Below are positions 50,679 through 62,415 of a DNA stretch of 64,000 nucleotides, in pieces. Positions within the stretch are counted from its first letter, which is position 1. Each line of letters starts with the position of its first letter. Origin of the DNA: Euborellia annulipes (taxonomy: Eukaryota > Arthropoda > Insecta > Dermaptera > Anisolabididae). Position numbers and translations under genes: made by a program. The notes below the pieces were generated by a model. The model searched no databases. It was not told the origin of the DNA and saw only the letters and a list, made by a program, of their open reading frames with translations. The stretch covers positions 1-64,000 of the forward strand of contig JAKCPI010002758.1 of assembly GCA_023213315.1 (NCBI GenBank), read 5' to 3'.

Positions 50679-51717
50679 AGGGGGTGGACAGCTCTACGGG
50701 AAGAATTTCCTCAAGTTTTTATTTAGTTACACGAAGGTATAACCAGAGAGCACCGCTGGGCTGTCTGAAATAGTTCAAAATTTACTCCATAGATGTCCCA
50801 GGCCAGGGAGTTTTGATTGTCATTTTCAAAAGCTTATTTCAGGATTGTATGATCTGTGTTACGGTCTTTTTCAATATATAGGATTTTTCATAAATATTTT
50901 AAAAAAAAATATTTCTTGGTGTTATTCTTAATACCAATATTATATATGACCATATTTTTAACACAGAAAAGAATCGATCCATTGTCAAGAGAAGCCCTAC
51001 AAAAATCTTATCTGAAAAGAAATGGGGTTATTTATTTTGATTTCCTACAAAAGATAAATTTTTTACAATTTATAATAAATTATTATTGGTTCAGAGGTAG
51101 AGTATTAACTGCTGATACCAAAGGTCAAGGGTTCACATCTAGCATCATATAGAGACGGGGTCTAAATGGCCTCTTATGCCGTAAAAGACCTTAAACTTAA
51201 TCGAATAAAAAAAATTAAAATAATTAAATAAATAAATAATTCATAAAAAAAATTTATGAATTTCATTCATTTAAAAAAAAAAAAAAAAAAAAAAATATGT
51301 CGGAAAATTCTTTAAAATATTTAAGTTATTTGAGATACAAATTTAGAGACACTACTTGTCCTTAATTTGATTTCGTTTAAAAAAAAATTAAAAGTAGGCC
51401 TAACAGTTGCAAATTAAGTAGCTTAAAAAGGTATGTGAAAATAACAAAACCAGTGCACGCGAGAGTAAAATCGTAGAATTTGCAAACAACGAATTCGAAC
51501 GAGCTTGAGTTCAAAACCCATGTGGGTGAATTTTTTTTTTCCACCGCTTACTGTTTAGTTGGAACTGCGGCCATAGAGAGCGTTAATTTGACACAAAATT
51601 TCTGTTTAATTTTTGTGCGCAAAGTTAGTTCGCAGAAACTTCTGTAAGGGGGCGTCAAAACTTGTGGAAAACTTTTAACATGGAGCTGTCCAATCTTGAT
51701 ATATGTATGATCTGTGA
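50679..51717 (+). repeat. Copy 2 of the roughly 1.05-kb interspersed repeat
   Basis: Matches 10321-11389. The poly-A is shorter, the 'GCTCTGTTCGCTGTCT' stretch of copy 1 is absent, and it keeps TATTA in the tRNA-like part. Immediately right of it begins the 51722-53162 element. Confidence 0.85.
51088..51200 (+). mobile_element. tRNA-derived SINE segment, intact form
   Basis: GGTTCAGAGGTAGAGTATTA, ACTGCTGATACCAAAGG and AAGGGTTCACATCTAGC give A and B boxes at a normal distance; then GGGTCTAAATGGCC and GCCGTAAAAGACC. Confidence 0.5.
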
Positions 51718-51721
51718 GGTA

Positions 51722-53162
51722 GAGTCCCTGTATATCAGAGTCTGGCCATACGGGAACTGTTTTTCTATTGGTCGCGCCATCTTTCTTCCTGATTTTAGCG
51801 CCAATTCAAATTTTCAATGCATCTCTATGGGATTAAAAAATATTTCATTTAACTTTTATAACGATACCCGTTCAAAGTATCATGAAATCTTTTTAGAACA
51901 TTATTTTAGAGGTTTCAATTTATAAATATTACTCATCATATGTTAAAAATCTCCATTAATTTTATTATATTGAGAATGCAAAGTTTAGGGTTATATTTAG
52001 ATGATTAGAATCTTAAAATCACTTTTAATTTTGAGTTTATGTATATTTATATATGTATTTAGCTTACAATTTATTTTCCTAATTATAAAATAGAGTTTTC
52101 TAAGAAAATAATCGATTTAAAAAAGAATAAAACAAATATAAATAACGTTAGTAATTAACTCATTGCAAAAAAAAAATGAAATCTTTTAAGAATTTTCTTT
52201 ATTATTAAAAAATTATAATTTATACAGAATTTGAACTCAGAGATATTATATAATAGAATAAAAAAAAAACATGTTTTCAATATCTGCCGTAAAGAGGGGG
52301 GGGGGAGAGGCGGCTTTTAAATCCCGCACTGCCCCATTTGCCCGATCCTAACTGACGGAGGCAGAAAAATGAAAAACAAAATACCAAATTTGAGAAAAGA
52401 TACCCGACACATTTTTAGATCAAAAAGAGAACGTCTGAGCACCCTATATTTATGTCCGTGATCAAGAACGGGTCCAGAGAAGTTTCTTAGGAGGGGGGGG
52501 GAGTAATCTGGTGTAACTGGTCGCACAGAACACAATTTTTTCTTACTTTCGGTAATTTAAAAGTGCATTCCGTTTTTGTTTACCAGAATATATTTACAAA
52601 TCAAATTTGTAAGTTTTAATATCAAAAATTTTTTTTCTCGAATCTCGGGGGTGGGGGGAGGGGGGAGGGTAATTGCCCGCTTTCCCCCCTTGTATTTGCC
52701 CTTGTCCGTGATAAAGTCAAAGCTCTTATAAAATTTTTCACATATAGAGTAGGCCTAATTTATAAATTCCAAATGTATATTTTAAAAGGAAAAGTAAAGG
52801 AAAAATAATTCATTCATTTAAATAATATTCTTGAGATTATTCACTTTATTTTAGAAATAAATATTACATATATAGCTATGAGAAACTGAAAAATGACAGA
52901 TTGGGAAATGTCAAATTCAAATGTTTTTTCATTAAATAAATTATTTTGAGTGGTTTTACTTACTTTTTTTTACTATATAAATAATCATTTAACTATTAGC
53001 TTCTGTTTCTATGAGTTTTTTTTTGAATAAAATTATTATATAATTAATTAACAAAAAAAAATCATTTTTTCGCCATGTATTCAATGGAGCGGTCGGAAGA
53101 AAGATGGCCGACAATTCTAACGGTCGCTCGTATGACCAGACTCTGATATACAGGGACTCTAG
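51722..53162. mobile_element. 1.44-kb element with about 32-bp terminal inverted repeats
   Basis: TAGAGTCCCTGTATATCAGA at the left and TCTGATATACAGGGACTCTA at the right continue inward to GGCCATACG/CGTATGACC. No transposase; the 87-codon frame at its left end has no known relative. GTGA stands on both outer sides but the target duplication is uncertain. It contains a half copy of the CTGGTGTAACTGG family at 52503-52560 and two G-runs. Confidence 0.75.
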
Positions 53163-53649
53163 TGACAAGTGGACTGCCGCACTGCCGCTAGCATGCCGAT
53201 TTGAGTATAGTGGGCGGAGCTACCGAATCTGGGACTGCGACGCTAGCGCCTCTTACCTCTGGCGTTAGCAACTTTTCTTATGTCAAATCCTGTGAGTTAC
53301 AACCCCATGATCTATAAGCTTACCAGGACTGAGGATGGACCAGGGATGGACGAATAAAATTTTGTCCGGCATTTGGCATCCAAAGCCTCTCTTTATTTGC
53401 TGCATCTGTACTTGCCCTCTTCCATTCTAAAAAATTATCCAAAAAAGAATTATTAAATGTCAAGATAATAAGTATGAATATACTGAATCTTGTTTATGTT
53501 TAGTTCATGTCAAATGTATTATAAGAAGGTATTGCATACACAAACTTTAAACAATACCTGTATTACAGTACACTGGTTGTGAAGTGTTTAATAATTGTAA
53601 CATAATAAATAAATGCATTGTATATATGCATAAAAATATTTTGTTATTT
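51920..53649. other. Gene-free stretch around the right part of the 1.44-kb element
   Basis: No coding sequence visible apart from repeat-derived short frames. 53163-53649 shows nothing that I can name. Confidence 0.35.
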
Positions 53650-53652
53650 TTA

Positions 53653-53878
53653 GGCTGAACGCACACCGATCGAGCAAAAACGTTTTTGCCTGAAACTGTT
53701 TTTTAATGCTTTTCTATGGGTCAACGCACACCGAAGAGACAAAACACAATTGGTCACGATTTGACATCATCGATCAAAATGTATTACCCGAAAACGTTTT
53801 TGCTCGATCGGTGTTTGTTGACATCGAGCAGAACGTTTTGGCCGAAAACGTTTTTACTCGATTAATGTGCATACAGCC
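53653..53878. mobile_element. 226-bp MITE with TTA target duplications
   Basis: Ends GGCTGAACGCACACCGATCG and CGATTAATGTGCATACAGCC (inverted, diverged), flanked by TTA (53650-53652 and 53879-53881). AAAACGTTTTTGC occurs in both orientations inside. PIF/Harbinger-like. Confidence 0.82.
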
Positions 53879-54364
53879 TTACTCATTTATTCCTAAGATA
53901 ATAACAATTTCCTGCTTTTTAATCTTTTAATCCCAATCATTATATATTTATATTTTTTTTCTTTCTTTTTTTATTTTATATTTTTTTATAAAAAACTTTA
54001 TAAAAATTATTTAAAAAGGTAAATTTTAGAATTTTGGTGTTTAGGCTTTCGCAGTTTCATTAGTCCGGCCACTCATTCTGTGGCTTTCAGGTACAATTCA
54101 GCTAAGATTATAAAGGTTGTTACATCTGTGACAATCTCATTTGAATTGAATTTAGAATTTAGACTTTTATATTTGTTATTATTAACAATAAACGCTTCTG
54201 TGGTCAAAAAGTTAACATTTTTGCAAACAAACCACAGCTAAACCCAAATCAATTTAGTTCTGTCAATCATCAGTGGTCTTCCTCCTGGCATTTTTGAAAA
54301 TTTGTTTTTATATATTATAAATAATAAAAAATATAACTCATTCTAGTCATAAATGATTTTGTTT

Positions 54365-54905
54365 TGAATTTCCTTTCTCGTCGGGTTTGCGCATGCGCAT
54401 TCGAGTTTTATACATATTATACGTTTTATACAAGTTTTATACATTTTATACAAGTTTTATCCGCGATTTTTGTATAAAACTGCAAAATCGTGTATAAAAC
54501 CCAACTCTGGTTTCTGCAGAGTTGGCAGGTTTTATCCCGCCGAGTATAATACACGGTTTTATACATGTATAAAACTATTGCGGATAAAACTAGGACGATG
54601 TATAAAAAGTATAAAACTGTAAAAAACAACCCCCCTCCCCTGAAAAAACAGTTTACAAGCTTTTCATATTTTATAATGTTTTAAAGCATTGACGATGTTG
54701 TTTGCTTTTTATTTAGTGAATAATATAATCAAAATATTAATAATTGAAAAATTAAATTTTATTTGAATTTCCTTCCTTGTCGGGTTTGCGCATGCGCATC
54801 CAAGTTTTATACATTTTATACGTTTTATACATTTTATACAAGTTTTATCCTCAATTTTTGTATAAAACTGCAAAATCGTGTATAAAACCCAACTCTGGGT
54901 TTCTG
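54365..54905 (+). repeat. Two direct copies of a TTTTATACA-rich repeat
   Basis: TCGGGTTTGCGCATGCGCAT starts both copies (54379 and 54778); each is followed by GTTTTATACATTTTATAC-type repeats, GCAAAATCGTGTATAAAACC and CAACTCTGG. The first has an additional inverted half (54505-54600), so it folds on itself. Confidence 0.7.
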
Positions 54906-55395
54906 TTTGTTCTGTTTATTCCCTGAACTAAACATATCCTCCCTGGTCCCAGGGAATAAACTATAAAACAAAAAATGTGACATTAAAAAAAAAAAAAATA
55001 AGGCTTTTAAAAAGAAAATTCCAAATCTTTGGTATTATCTACATTTAAAAACATATTTTAGTTTGTATGTTAAAAGAATATATTTTAGTAAAATAAAAAA
55101 AAAAATAAAAACCATTTTCAAGTTGTTTAAATTGTAAGATATGATTTGAATTCGGAACTAACTTCACGATGCCTTTTTTTTGACATTTGGACATTCCTTT
55201 CATTCCATTTCTTCTTTATTCCTTGATTTCTTATGTTTTTTTCCTTCAAACCAACAATATGGAATTTATAGTTTCATATCTAATTTATCTTCACTTTCTA
55301 ATAACCTTTTAACATTGATCCAATTTACTCAACAAACATATTGAAAAGATTTTCTTTTGATTATTATTATTAGTAAATTGTTCCAAATGTAAAAA

Positions 55396-55615
55396 ATGAA
55401 TTATCATCAATTATTTATTTCATTAATAATTTTTCAAATATTATTTACTTTAACTTTTTCGAAAAAACAAAAAGATTATTATGAAATTTTGGGTTTAAAA
55501 AAAAATGCAAGTAAACAAGAAATTAAAAAAGCTTTTAGAAAACTTGCCATAAAATATCACCCTGACAAAAATAAATCTAAAAATGCAGAAGCAAAATTTC
55601 AAGAAATTTCTGAAG
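55396..55615 (+). CDS. DnaJ gene exon 1
   Basis: Signal segment and J domain through KFQEISE. Start chosen at the only ATG that gives the signal segment. Phase 1 donor. Confidence 0.88.
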
Positions 55616-55880
55616 GTAATTATCAAAATTTTTTTAAAACAAATTTCATTTTCTTTTTTAATATAAATATAAAATCTTTTCAGCATACGAGGTTTTATCA
55701 GACCCAGCAAAAAGGAAAAAATATGACCAATTTGGACCAAATTTTAATCCAGATCAACACGGACATACAACACAAGGAAATGGTTTTCAATTCCACTTTG
55801 ATGACTTCTTTAGAACATTTGAAGATTTTGGGCACAATTCTTATTTTGGGGACCCATTTCACTATCAAAACTTTTTTCAG
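55396..55880 (+). CDS. DNAJB9/ERdj4-like J-domain protein, first two exons
   Basis: Exon 1 (55396-55615) and exon 2 (55684-55880) join in frame at GAAG/GTAATT and TTTTCAG. The product starts with a hydrophobic signal segment (about residues 3-21), followed by a complete J domain: [23 protein letters not shown] at 55-57, [19 protein letters not shown]. Then comes an [15 protein letters not shown] stretch like the NFDDLFKDF of DNAJB9. The HPD motif stimulates the ATPase of the ER Hsp70 BiP; members aid misfolded-protein disposal. Exon 2 ends CAG/GTATAT in phase 0. The C-terminal part with its Cys-containing end is not identified with certainty; see 62221-62415. Confidence 0.85.
55684..55880 (+). 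CDS. DnaJ gene exon 2
   Basis: From [19 protein letters not shown] to [12 protein letters not shown]. Acceptor ATCTTTTCAG, donor TTTCAG/GTATAT. Confidence 0.88.
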
Positions 55881-56064
55881 GTATATGCTATAATATTAAT
55901 ATAAATTTTATTATATTTTATTAAGTCTTTCCTCAGCCTTCTCTTTTAGAACCATAATCTTCTATATACTAATCTTTATCTTTATATTCTAAAATTTTAA
56001 TCATTGCTCTAAAATTTTATTTTAATATAAAAGATATAGGTTAATCTCTAGAATAATGCAATCA

Positions 56065-56230
56065 AGTAGAGGTGGGCATTCCGTTCGCGAACGGGAGTGA
56101 AAGGGTCGCGCTTTTAACCGTTCTCCAGTCCTCCGTTCGTTGCTTTGACCTGTCTTCGGCGAACGGCCGTTCATCCGTTCATTTGTTTTGCCTGTCTTCG
56201 GCAAACGGGCAGTCCTCCGTTCATTTGTTT
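56065..56230. mobile_element. Probable hAT MITE rich in CCGTTC
   Basis: AGAGGTGGGCATTCCGTTCG at the left is of the hAT type, and CCTGTCTTCGGC(G/A)AACGG repeats follow. The right end is not resolved. Confidence 0.4.
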
Positions 56231-57000
56231 TAGCTTTTCTTCCTTACTTCTTCGAGTTCGTTCGGGATTTATCGATAAAATTAGGGTGGCAGGCAATCAA
56301 AACTGACATTTGTCATTGAATTATTCATATCGTTGTTTTTTAAAACCTTATAGATTGCTTTTTTGGTGTTTTTGTTTAATTTTTTATCAAAATACATAGA
56401 AGTAACTATTTTCTAACCCTCAAAGATGATATAAGGTATCCATATGTCCAAAAAATACAAATTATTGATAATATTGATTCCATAGCACACTTGATATTAA
56501 TATTTTGTAATTTGTTACAATGATGGATATGGTAATTTTTTTTTAACGAACAGTTAAAGCCTTAGAAAAGCTTCGAACTTTAAAAATATTATGAAACCGG
56601 CTATGCTCATGAAATTTTGGCAAACGGATAAACGATGATGAAAAAAATATAATTTTTTTATATAAAATTTTAACTTATTAAAAGGTATTAATATTTTTCA
56701 TAAAATTATTACAGTCAAACCTGGGTAAGCGAGAAAACTCTATAAGTGAGAATAATTCTCAGGTCCCGTACTTCGAGCTCTCAAAAACCTCTATGAGTGA
56801 GAAACAAAAACCTGCATAAGTGACAGTCGTTTTTTCCACTCTCACCTCTATAACTGAGAGCCTCTTTTGCATATACCTCTATAAGCGACAATTTAGCTAG
56901 GTATGACTCATTCTTATTTTTTTAGGAACTGTGAGTATTTTTGTTGTCTTGTAGTTCGAAGAAATAATATTTATTTGTATTAACGTATTTGTCATGCTTA

Positions 57001-57303
57001 ATTGATTGATTGATTGATTAGTTGTTCTGGGGCTTCTCTTTGCACTGCGACCTTCTAGATCAGATCTATTGTGCTCCCCCGATCTAGGAATGGTTCGAAT
57101 TCGGGTGATGTTTTACCCCTGAATTCCTATGTCCATCCCTCAGGCCCTAGGTGCCTGGAATTGGAGGGGATGTGTACTCCCTTTTGCTCCAGCAGAGACG
57201 TTCGACTTTGGTTGAATTTTTTCGGCAAGTTGGGTTCGAACTCGAGTGACATTTTACCTCGAATTACTAAGCCTCAGCTTATCCGATAAGCCACGCTCGT
57301 CTC
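57001..57303 (-). mobile_element. tRNA-derived SINE with 14-bp target duplications
   Basis: Flanked by ATTTGTCATGCTTA (56987-57000 and 57304-57317). On the minus strand it begins GAGACGAGCGTGGCTTATCG (A box in GTGGCTTATCGGATAAGC) and has GAGTTCGAACCC (B box); a second GGTTCGAATTCGGG-like element occurs near the 3' part, on the other strand. The 3' tail is an (AATC)n run. It lacks the shared CTAAATGGCC hairpin, so it is a different family. Confidence 0.92.
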
Positions 57304-57569
57304 ATTTGTCATGCTTACAACAGTTGATAAATATCGTGGCGGAGCAACGCTTCATATTTAGAAGTCAAAAGACCAGTTCTTGCTATAAAAGCTGTGAATG
57401 AAGGAAATATCAACAAAATTTATTACTTTTTAGTACTTTTAAGTAAATATTGGTATTTAATTTCTTGTTTTATTATTTTCTAATCAAATTATTTCAACAA
57501 AATTAAATAATTGCATATTAAAGATAGGAAGTCGCCGCGGGCGCGCGCCAATACTCTCTCACTCAAATG

Positions 57570-57930
57570 GACATGTTTCAAGGGGGGTAGGGGGTAGTTA
57601 ATGAACTTTGAATGATGTAAAATTTATTTTGGGAGTGTTTTTTTAATAGAATCAACAAAACTATAACCTATCCGAGAAAAAAAAATTCGAAATTTTTTCA
57701 CAGGGGGGTCGGGGGGGGGGGCTAAATGAACTCCGATTGATGTAAAATTTGATTTGTGGATATTTTTTAATATAATAAACAAAATGAGAAAGTATACGAA
57801 AAAAAAAATTTCAAAATCCCGCCCAAGACGGTCGGGTGGGGTTTACCCCAATGGGGTCAAATTTCATTTACGAGTGTTTGATAATATAAGTAAAAAAATT
57901 AGAGGGTATAACTAAAAAAAAAAATAAAAA
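57570..57930. repeat. Degenerate tandem repeat, about three units of 120 bases
   Basis: GATGTAAAATTTATTTTGGG, GATGTAAAATTTGATTTGTG and CAAATTTCATTTACGAG come after G runs at about 57580, 57708 and 57828. It recalls the minisatellite at 63040-64000 in composition and period. Confidence 0.55.
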
Positions 57931-58498
57931 TCGAAAAATAAGGGACACCCTAATATATATATATATATTTATTTATTAACATTAAAATAAAATTCAAATA
58001 TTTTTAATTGTTTAATTTAAATTTATTAAATATTTTTAAAAAATAGCTAACATTTAAGAAAATTTATTAAATTTTAAAACGGAACATGTATTTAAGAATA
58101 AGTTATACAAAATAAATTTAAAAAAAAAAATCTTTTAATCTTGAAATTCTTTGAAAATTAATTTTCTTACACATGTCCCAAGTTGATAATCATTTGATAA
58201 GAAATTTTTTTTTAATTTGTTTTGAAAAAATTATTGTTCAATACCGTAGCTATCTTTCTTTAGAATTTAATCAATGATTAAATGTTATTTATTATTTTAA
58301 AAATTAAAATTTAATAGGTTTACTAGGTGAAATTAATTAATTTTTACTAAAATTAAATGTCATGAGTAGGGCTCGGATTTCGCCCTATTTGCCTTTTTTT
58401 AATTTATGGCTTAAAATTTAGACCAATATGATATGTATACGTTTCATGACATTCTGAATAAAAGAAGAGGCATTTGTTAGTGCCTATAGGTCATTTTG

Positions 58499-61193
58499 AT
58501 AACTTACCTACCCCAACATAAAAATAGAAGTTGAAGGACAAACTTTGCTATTCCGCCCAGAGGATTTACATTGAAACGCTTTTAAATCAGGCTAATTAGC
58601 TTATAAATTTTAATTTTTTTAGCTATTTGATTAAATATTAATATAAAATAGGATCATTAGATTTATATAGGTGCTTATTTATCCATAAACAAGTTTAATT
58701 TCATGTGATTTAAAGGTAGAATAATTTTGTTAGGTTATGGTAAAAATTTCTAATTTATCTATTTTTGTCCTTATTTAATATCTTTTGGAAAATCTGTCTG
58801 TTAATAGCTATTAAAAAATAAATAAAGACAAGGAAGGATGGGTTTTTATAAAATTACAACAGGAAATACCTGATATAATGTTTGTATTTATTTATTATAT
58901 GTACCATCAAGAGAAAAGATATTGGACAATATGGCGGCTACCTGGCATTTGAGCTTTATGGCAGGTAGCCGCCATATTGTCCAATATCTTTTCTCTTGAT
59001 GGTACATTTACCTTATAAAGATCTATGAAATAATGTGTTAAAACATATAATTATTATTTTTATAGGCCTATATTATTTTAATATAGAGAGATTAATATAA
59101 ATATTAATTTAGTTTATCTGTTTTTTTAATCCCAGGAGTTTATTTTGCCTTCCTTCAGGTATATATGAGAATCTATCAGAGTAACTAAAAAAAAAACAAG
59201 TAATTAAGTAATTAAAATTTTAAAGCAGAAATGTAAATTATTTCTAAAATAATGAATAATTGCAATGAATGAATGGAAATATATGTAGAATGTAGAATGG
59301 GTGGTTGAATCATATTTGAAATAAGAAAAGTAAACATACCTTTAAACCCTTCTTTTGATGTTCATATCGCTGTCTTTTTTATTTAAATATGTTTATTTAA
59401 GTAATAAACATAGATTATATCCGTTTATTTTAATTATAACACATATTCAAGCACTATTCAAGCCAGGAGAGGCCCACTTGTCACTTGTGAGATGTTTCAC
59501 CTTTGTTGATTATCCTAAATAATGTTTTGAATCATTATATGAAACAAAATAGATATTTTTATTTGTTATTTACCTGAGATAAAGTGTTTAAAGTGTATTT
59601 GAACTTCGTTTCAGTCAAATTTCTCGTTTTTTATTGAGCATAACCTCTGACACTGACAGTTGATTCAACTTATTTTATGTTTAAAATTTAATTCTGTAAA
59701 GAATCTGTACTTCTCTTGATATCCTTTACGAGCACAATTGATAATATATCAAAATTTTGGCATCTTTGAGTATTTGGAGAGCCTAAATAACTCAAAAACA
59801 AACATTATCATATAGGTCATTTTGATAACTTACCTACCCCAACATGAATTTCGAAGTTGAAGGACAAACTTCAATGCATTTACATAGGGATTTATATGAT
59901 AATGTTTGTTTTTGAGTTATTTAGGCTCTCCAAATACTCAAGGATGCCAAAATTTTGTGATATTATCAATTGTGCTCGTAAAGAATATCAAGAGAAGTAC
60001 AGATTCTTTATAGAATTAAATTTTAAACATAAAATAAGTTGAATCAACTGTCAGTGTCAGAGGTTATGCTCAATAAACAACAAGAAATTTGACTGAAACG
60101 AAGTTCAAATACACTTTAAACACTTTATCTCAGGTAAATAACAAATAAAAATATCTATTTTGTTTCATATAATGATTCAAAACATTATTTAGGATAATCA
60201 ACAAAGGTGAAACATCTCACAAGTGACAAGTGGGCCTCTCCTGGCTTGAATAGTGCTTGAATATGTGTTATAATTAAAATAAAAGGATATAATCTAAGTA
60301 ATAAACATATTTAAATAAAAAAGACAGCGATATGAATAACAAAGGAAGGGTTTAAAGGTATGTTTACTTTTCTTATTTCAAATATGATTCAACCACCCAT
60401 TCTACATTTACCTATATATATTTCCATTTATTCATTGCAATTATTCATTATTTTCGAAATAATTTACATTTCTGCTTTAAAATTTTAATTACTTAATTAC
60501 TTGTTTTTTTTCTTAGTTACTCTGATAGATTCTCATATATACCTGAAAGAAGGCAAAATAAACTCCTGGGATTAAAAAAACAGATAAACTAAATTAATAT
60601 TTATATTAATCTCTCTATATTAAAATAATATAGGCCTATAAAAATAATAATTATATGTTTTAACACATTATTTCATAGATCTTTATAAGGTAAATGTACA
60701 TATAATAAATAAATACAAACATTAAATCAGGTATTTCCTGTTGTAATTTTATAAAAACCCATCCTTCCTTGTCTTTATTTATTTTTTAATAGCTATTAAC
60801 AGACAGATTTTCCAAAAGATATTAAATAAGGACAAAAATAGATAAATTAGAAATTTTTACCATAACCTAACAAAATTGTTCTACCGTTAAATCACATGAA
60901 ATTAAACTTGTTTATGGATAAATAAGCACCTATATAAATCTAATGAACCTATTTTATATTAATATTTAATCAAATAGCTAAAAAAATTAAAATTTATAAG
61001 CTAATTAGCCTGATTTAAAAGCGTTTCAATGTAAATCCTATGGGCGGAATAGCAAAGTTTGTCCTTCAACTTCGAATTTCATGTTGGGGTAGGTAAGTTA
61101 TCAAAATGACCTATAAATCCCTATGTAAATGCATTGAAGTTTGTCCTTCAACTTCTAATTTCATGTTGGGGTAGGTAAGTTATCAAAATGACC
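58499..61193. mobile_element. 2.7-kb foldback palindrome with TATA target duplication
   Basis: The ends GGTCATTTTGATAACTTACC are inverted at 61174-61193, and the arms match through about 1.25 kb each (58499-59810 and 59895-61110), with an internal pair of the end sequence near 59817 and 61090-61110. TATA is on both sides (58495-58498, 61194-61197). The undisturbed copy at 35230-35842 has one TATA at this site. The 61-codon frame inside has no known relative. Confidence 0.9.
58905..59001. mobile_element. 97-bp palindrome inserted in the left arm, GTAC target duplication
   Basis: CATCAAGAGAAAAGATATTG...CTACCTG and its perfect complement (40-bp arms) around a 17-base loop. GTAC stands at 58901-58904 and 59002-59005; the right arm of the larger palindrome has a single GTAC at 60696-60699. 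Confidence 0.9.
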
Positions 61194-61645
61194 TATAATG
61201 CCTATTTTGGCCGATTATGGGTTTTAGTGCCTATTTCATCTATAAATGCCTTTTTTAGTGCCTATTTTAAGTTCAAATAGCCAACCACAATTTTTTACGA
61301 GCTATATATAGCCTAAATTTGAAATTTTTTTGAATAATCAAGAAAATATTTTGAAATTATCATTTGTCGCGCCTCTAGTCATGTTCATATATAATTTAGA
61401 TCACGATTAGGACAGATTAGGACATCCAAGAATACGACCCCGTCGCCATCTAGAGGCTAGATAAATGATTATCTCGAAATATATTTTTAATAATTCAAAA
61501 AAACGCTAGGCTGCGGTAGGGTCTTACAGAGGTCCGGTTCGCTCAGGGAGGTAGGGTGGCAAACAGTGGCAAACCTTGCTAGGGAGGGACCAGGGAGGTA
61601 GGGAGGGACTATAAGCTGCGAACATAGGCGAGGTAATCAGGGGGG

Positions 61646-62095
61646 GGGACAAGTCAATGGAGCGATTTGGTTTGCGTTTTGAGATATAGTTCCTATGTTC
61701 CGAATGATTATAACTGGCGCTGGCGTATGATGGTGCTAGTGTCGCCTGAGTTGATCGCCGGCGCATGCGCAGGAGACACATTTGTTCCCATTGGCCCCTT
61801 TCATGCATTACGGTTATTTTCAAAAAAACAGTGAATAACTGTCATTTCAAGCTTATGAAACAAAGTCAGGGGGGGACAAGTCAATGGAGCGATTTGGTGT
61901 GCGTTTTGAGATATAGTTCCTATGTTCAGAATGAATATAACTGACCCTGGCGTATGGTGGTGCTAGTGTCGCCTGGGTTGATCGCGGGCGCATGCGCAGG
62001 AGACACATTTGTTCCCATTGGTCCATCCATGCATTACGGTTATTTTCAAAAAAACAGTGAATAACTGTCATTTCAAGCATATGAAACAAAGTCAA
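61646..62095 (+). repeat. Direct tandem duplication of about 225 bases
   Basis: GGGGACAAGTCAATGGAGCG to TCATTTCAAGC(T/A)TATGAAACAAAGTCA occurs at 61646-61870 and 61871-62095 with few differences. The similar short minus-strand frames in both are by-products. Confidence 0.9.
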
Positions 62096-62220
62096 TGTGT
62101 TTCCTGATCAAAATTGTCAACGATTGAATTTCTTCAAATATACAAAATCAGGTTGGTTTTTTAGCTCAATTTATTTGTTTTGGCATTTCAAAAAATATAA
62201 ATATATATTTGTTCGTACAG

Positions 62221-62415
62221 CATGTAACCGGAGAGGAAAAGATGTGTGCTGAGCTCCAGATATCCAGGAACGAAAAATATAAAAATGTTTTGTTTTCCAC
62301 TGAACATACAGCTTCGAGATTCATGGATACAAATTATACAGTAAATAATCCTGATTTCTTTAACAAATCAACAAATATTCATACTCATTTCAAAATTGAA
62401 CAATTCCAAAATTAA
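62221..62415 (+). CDS. Possible last exon of the DnaJ gene
   Basis: A good acceptor (TTGTTCGTACAG) is followed by 64 codons in phase 0, which is the phase left by DnaJ exon 2, ending in TAA at 62413 with AATAAA at about 62511. The peptide (HVTGEEKMCAELQISRNEKY first) shows no similarity that I recognise to DNAJB9 C termini, so the link rests on phase, strand and order only. It may be unrelated or chance. Confidence 0.3.
   Translation, partial: HVTGEEKMCAELQISRNEKYKNVLFSTEHTASRFMDTNYTVNNPDFFNKSTNIHTHFKIEQFQN

Larger units (their letters stand above)
58367..61377. mobile_element. hAT-type element interrupted by a 2.7-kb palindrome
   Basis: The left end TAGGGCTCGGATTTCGCCC and following 130 bases match 35230-35368, and after the insertion 61194-61345 matches 35369-35500. 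It is flanked by GTCATGAG on the left and GTCATGTT on the right (6 of 8 equal), with the right end at 61377, which differs from the right end of the other copy. Confidence 0.75.

Noticed and set aside
55945..56000. Acceptor at about 55950 as the next DnaJ exon
   Set aside because: TTCTCTTTTAG is a fair acceptor, but the frame stops after about 17 codons and resembles no J-protein C terminus.
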